The translations under genes were made by a program, and so were the position numbers. The notes under the pieces are model-generated. The model was not told the origin of the DNA and made no database searches. It worked only from the letters and a program-made list of their open reading frames with translations. From an uncultured Flavobacteriaceae bacterium (GTDB lineage Bacteria > Bacteroidota > Bacteroidia > Flavobacteriales > Flavobacteriaceae): DNA of 64,000 nucleotides. Shown here piece after piece: positions 61,404 through 64,000 of this stretch; the stretch's first letter is position 1; every line of letters starts with the position of its first letter. The DNA is taken from positions 1-64,000 of the forward strand of contig CAKZOO010000067.1 of assembly GCA_937136455.1 (NCBI GenBank), given 5' to 3'.

Positions 61404-62752
61404 TGCGCGTACACTTTATCGCAATTGGAGGTTCTGCTATGCACAATTTGGCTTTAGCGCTTCAGGCTAAAGGAGACCAGGTCACTGGTTCTGACGATGT
61501 AATTTTTGAACCTTCAAAATCCCGATTAGAAGCAGTTGGGCTCTTACCTGAATCATTTGGTTGGTTTGAGGATAAGATCACTTCAGATATCGATATGGTG
61601 GTTCTAGGTATGCACGCCAAGGAAGATAATCCGGAATTAAAAAGAGCTTTAGCGTTAGGGCTAAAAGTTTATTCCTATCCAGAATTTTTATACGAGCATT
61701 CTAAATCCAAAACTAGAGTAGTGATAGGAGGGTCACATGGAAAGACCACTATTACTTCGATGATTCTACACGTATTAAATTTTTGGAATAAAGAGGTGGA
61801 TTATATGGTAGGAGCACAACTAGAGGGCTTTGATCGTATGGTGCACTTAACCGATACCAATGAGTTCATCGTTTTAGAAGGAGATGAATACCTATCTTCT
61901 CCAATAGACAGACGTCCTAAATTTCATTTGTATCAACCCAATATTGCCCTTTTGAGTGGAATTGCTTGGGATCATATCAATGTGTTTCCAACTTTTGAAG
62001 AATACAAAAAGCAGTTTTCAATATTTGTCGATCAAATTATAGATGGAGGAACTCTTATTTACAATTCAGAGGACCAGGTTTTAAGTGAGGTGGTGTTGGA
62101 AAATAATCATCCTATTCGAAAAATACCTTATCAAACTCCTACATATCACTTAGAAGGCAATCAAACTTATATTGAAACAGAGGAGGGAGAACTCCCTTTG
62201 GAAATCTTTGGCGCACACAATCTCAATAATCTTGCTGGAGCTCAGTGGATATGTCAACTGATGGGAATTGATCCCATGGAATTCTACGAGGCAATTACTA
62301 GTTTTAAAGGGGCTTCTAAACGATTGGAACTTGTTCTTGAAAGTGATCAACTGACTATTTTTAAAGATTTTGCTCACGCACCGTCTAAGGTTGTTGCAAC
62401 GACCAATGCTGTTAAAGAACAGTACTCTAATTCTAATTTTATTGCAGTCTTAGAACTTCACACCTATAGTAGTTTAAATCCAGAGTTTATTGTTCAGTAC
62501 AAAGATTCTTTAAAAGCTGCAGACAGGGCCATTGTTTTTTTTGATCCACATGCTTTAAAAATAAAGAAGATGGAGTCGATAAGCCACAATCAGATCAAAG
62601 AAGCCTTCAATGATTCAGGGTTAGAAGTTTATGACGATCCTCAACAACTCGCTCAAATGCTTTACGAATTGAAAACCCAGAATGCCACCTTGCTCTTTAT
62701 GAGTTCAGGTAATTTTGGAGGATTGAATCTAGAGCGAATAGGGAGAGGCTAG
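61403..62752 (+). CDS. mpl: UDP-N-acetylmuramate:L-alanyl-gamma-D-glutamyl-meso-diaminopimelate ligase
   Basis: A 449-residue Mur ligase that reattaches recycled murein tripeptide to UDP-MurNAc. HFIAIGGSAMHNLALALQAKGDQVTGSDD is the N-terminal UDP-binding motif; VIGGSHGKTTITSMI the ATP P-loop; LEGDEYLSSPIDRRPKF is typical of Mpl, as opposed to MurC; KDFAHAPSKV lies at the end of the central domain. It implies cell-wall recycling in this organism. It is translationally coupled to obgE. Confidence 0.93.
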   Translation: MRVHFIAIGGSAMHNLALALQAKGDQVTGSDDVIFEPSKSRLEAVGLLPESFGWFEDKITSDIDMVVLGMHAKEDNPELKRALALGLKVYSYPEFLYEHSKSKTRVVIGGSHGKTTITSMILHVLNFWNKEVDYMVGAQLEGFDRMVHLTDTNEFIVLEGDEYLSSPIDRRPKFHLYQPNIALLSGIAWDHINVFPTFEEYKKQFSIFVDQIIDGGTLIYNSEDQVLSEVVLENNHPIRKIPYQTPTYHLEGNQTYIETEEGELPLEIFGAHNLNNLAGAQWICQLMGIDPMEFYEAITSFKGASKRLELVLESDQLTIFKDFAHAPSKVVATTNAVKEQYSNSNFIAVLELHTYSSLNPEFIVQYKDSLKAADRAIVFFDPHALKIKKMESISHNQIKEAFNDSGLEVYDDPQQLAQMLYELKTQNATLLFMSSGNFGGLNLERIGRG

Positions 62753-62786
62753 TCGTTTATCGAATACTTCTAGATTAGTTCACAAA

Positions 62787-62806
62787 ATAGGGTATTTTTA
62801 CCCTAT
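62787..62806 (+). promoter_or_regulatory. perfect inverted repeat over the radC start (8-bp arms)
   Basis: ATAGGGTA, TTTT, TACCCTAT; the second arm ends in the first two bases of the radC ATG. The centre TATTTTTA (62793-62800) resembles a -7 box and ends four bases before the ATG. It is either an operator over a leaderless promoter or an RNA hairpin masking the start codon. Confidence 0.6.
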
Positions 62807-63500
62807 GTCATTTAAGAAATACTTACCGATATCACTTTGGGATACTGCTGATCAGCCTCGGGAGAAACTGGATCGTTTAGGTCCCAATTCCCTTTCAAAT
62901 GCTGAATTAGTAGCAATTATTTTACAGAATGGTTATTCAGAAGTATCGGCTCTTGATTTGGGAAAACAATTCTTGTCTCATTTTGATAACAACCTCAATT
63001 TAATGTCGAAATCTTCCATTCACTCTTATCAAAAAGTAAAGGGAATTGGCAAAGCTAAAGCAGTTATATTAAAAGCAGCATTAGAGCTAGGTAAACGATC
63101 CTATACCCATAGAGAACAAGCTCCCAATTATGTAAATTCAAGTGAATCGGCTTATCGAACCTTTAAATCATCATTGGAAGATCTCTCTCGAGAGGAATTT
63201 TGGGTGGCCTACCTTAACAATGCACATCAACTGATAAAATTGGAGCAATTGAGTAAAGGTGGGATGACTTCTACAGTAGTCGACATTCGGGTGCTTCTAA
63301 AGAGAAGTATCGAACTCGAAGCGGTTGCTATTGTAGTAGCGCATAATCATCCATCTGGTAAATTACAACCCTCAATGGCTGATAAGAACTTAACTCAAAA
63401 AATACTCGAAGCTGCTAAAACAATGGATATAGCACTCTTAGATCACATTATTATTACCCCGACAAATTACTTTAGTTTTGCAGATCATAGTTTGTTATAA
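62805..63500 (+). CDS. radC: RadC/JAB-domain protein
   Basis: A 231-residue protein with an N-terminal helix-hairpin-helix region (about 25-85; VKGIGKAKAVILKAALELG) and a C-terminal MPN/JAB metalloprotease-like domain with the zinc motif HNHPSGKLQPSMAD. Historically called a DNA-repair protein, but its biochemical role is unproven. It begins 52 bases after mpl, behind the inverted repeat described separately. Confidence 0.93.
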   Translation: MSFKKYLPISLWDTADQPREKLDRLGPNSLSNAELVAIILQNGYSEVSALDLGKQFLSHFDNNLNLMSKSSIHSYQKVKGIGKAKAVILKAALELGKRSYTHREQAPNYVNSSESAYRTFKSSLEDLSREEFWVAYLNNAHQLIKLEQLSKGGMTSTVVDIRVLLKRSIELEAVAIVVAHNHPSGKLQPSMADKNLTQKILEAAKTMDIALLDHIIITPTNYFSFADHSLL

Positions 63501-63529
63501 ATACTTAATTTTAGGCTTTAAATTCAACT

Positions 63530-64000
63530 ATGCTACTGATCTATTCCCATCAAATTAATTCTAGATTGCGATATACTGCTAAGCAGGTATTTGGGACTAT
63601 TTTAGGTATAGAAATTAAATTGACTTCAGAGGTTTCAGATTTTGTGAAACATCAAGGGCCTAAGATGTCTTATACAAAGCATCCCTTGGGGTCTGAATTC
63701 TTTGTAAAGAGTCACGATCTCTTATTTGAACAGGGAATCAATGATCATACGATCAAAACTTTTAAATGGAAAGAGTTGAGTTGCTTTTTTCAAACGACGG
63801 AACAGTCTAAAATACCCTTTGACTTTTTAGCAGCAAGTTTTTATTTGCTGAGTCGTTATGAGGAATACTTACCTCATCTCAAAGACCATCACGGTCGATT
63901 TCCAGCCTTTGATAGTGTTGCATTTTCTCATGGTTTTTTGAATCGTCCTATCGTCGATTCATGGGCCTATGCTTTTTTGGAGTTATTATTAGAATCATTT
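63530..64000 (+). CDS. polysaccharide deacetylase family protein, N-terminal part
   Basis: The first 157 codons of a gene that runs off the window. LLIYSHQINSRLRYTAKQVFGTILGIEI at the start and KMSYTKHPLGSEFFVKSHDLLFEQGI match, from memory, the N-terminal domain (DUF7033-like) that precedes a polysaccharide deacetylase domain in flavobacterial proteins encoded next to radC. LAASFYLLSRYEEYLPHLKDHHGRF also fits. The catalytic deacetylase part lies outside, so activity cannot be judged. It begins 29 bases after the radC stop. Confidence 0.75.
   Translation, partial: MLLIYSHQINSRLRYTAKQVFGTILGIEIKLTSEVSDFVKHQGPKMSYTKHPLGSEFFVKSHDLLFEQGINDHTIKTFKWKELSCFFQTTEQSKIPFDFLAASFYLLSRYEEYLPHLKDHHGRFPAFDSVAFSHGFLNRPIVDSWAYAFLELLLESF

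Overview
The window is a gene-dense, AT-rich stretch of core chromosome from a bacterium of the phylum Bacteroidota, most likely a marine-type member of the Flavobacteriaceae. Four things point there: many genes are preceded by the Bacteroidota -7 box TAnnTTTG; lineage-typical families are present (PorG/DUF6089 of the type IX secretion system, a GLPGLI-family protein, a PafA-type alkaline phosphatase, a two-copy Skp/OmpH pair behind BamA); a homoserine O-acyltransferase is fused to aspartokinase/homoserine dehydrogenase; and neighbouring genes overlap or nearly touch. I see no insertion sequence, prophage, CRISPR array, rRNA or tRNA. The interest lies mainly in regulatory RNA and promoter architecture.

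Layout. 1-2222 (minus): a cut-off SGNH-hydrolase lipoprotein, an alpha/beta hydrolase and pdxJ. 2306-10440 (plus): CBS protein, nadK, then the cell-envelope block porG-uppS-bamA-ompH-skp, and murI. 10428-15515 (minus): folA, thyA, nupC, a bifunctional nuclease, etfA, etfB. 15679-19218 (plus): pyruvate dehydrogenase E1 beta and a membrane pyrophosphatase. 19308-20044: a 31-bp tandem repeat that runs into the stop codon of a deoxynucleoside kinase gene. 20202-23787: a GLPGLI protein and an outer-membrane barrel protein.

24012-34478 is a complete SAM/methionine operon: metK, a metX-aspartokinase-homoserine dehydrogenase fusion, a PLP sulfhydrylase, metH and metF. Its leader carries what I read as a SAM-II class riboswitch plus a set of mutually exclusive pairings that end on the metK start codon. 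34887-38987 is an aromatic amino-acid operon (pheA, aminotransferase, tyrA, DAHP synthase-chorismate mutase). It is headed by an 18-codon leader peptide with four Phe and four Tyr codons, followed by an antiterminator and a terminator: a classical translation-coupled attenuator not covered by any long reading frame. Two amino-acid operons lying back to back thus use two different RNA switches.

39033-44224 continues with rsgA, dtd, a MazG-like gene, aroA, queA and rlmN. 44242-59691 is mostly minus strand: SprT-like, SDR, MlaF/MlaE, a glycosyltransferase, a KAS-III-like synthase, gcvP, an M3 peptidase, purE and purK, with pirin, pafA, a UbiA-like membrane protein and a rhodanese lipoprotein on the plus strand. 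59814-64000 (plus) holds adk, obgE, mpl, radC and the start of a polysaccharide-deacetylase-family gene.

A recurring pattern is a TAnnTTT(G/A) box ending only 4-5 nt before the start codon (thyA, rsgA, the SprT-like gene, pirin, the UbiA-like gene, radC), which suggests a set of leaderless mRNAs.
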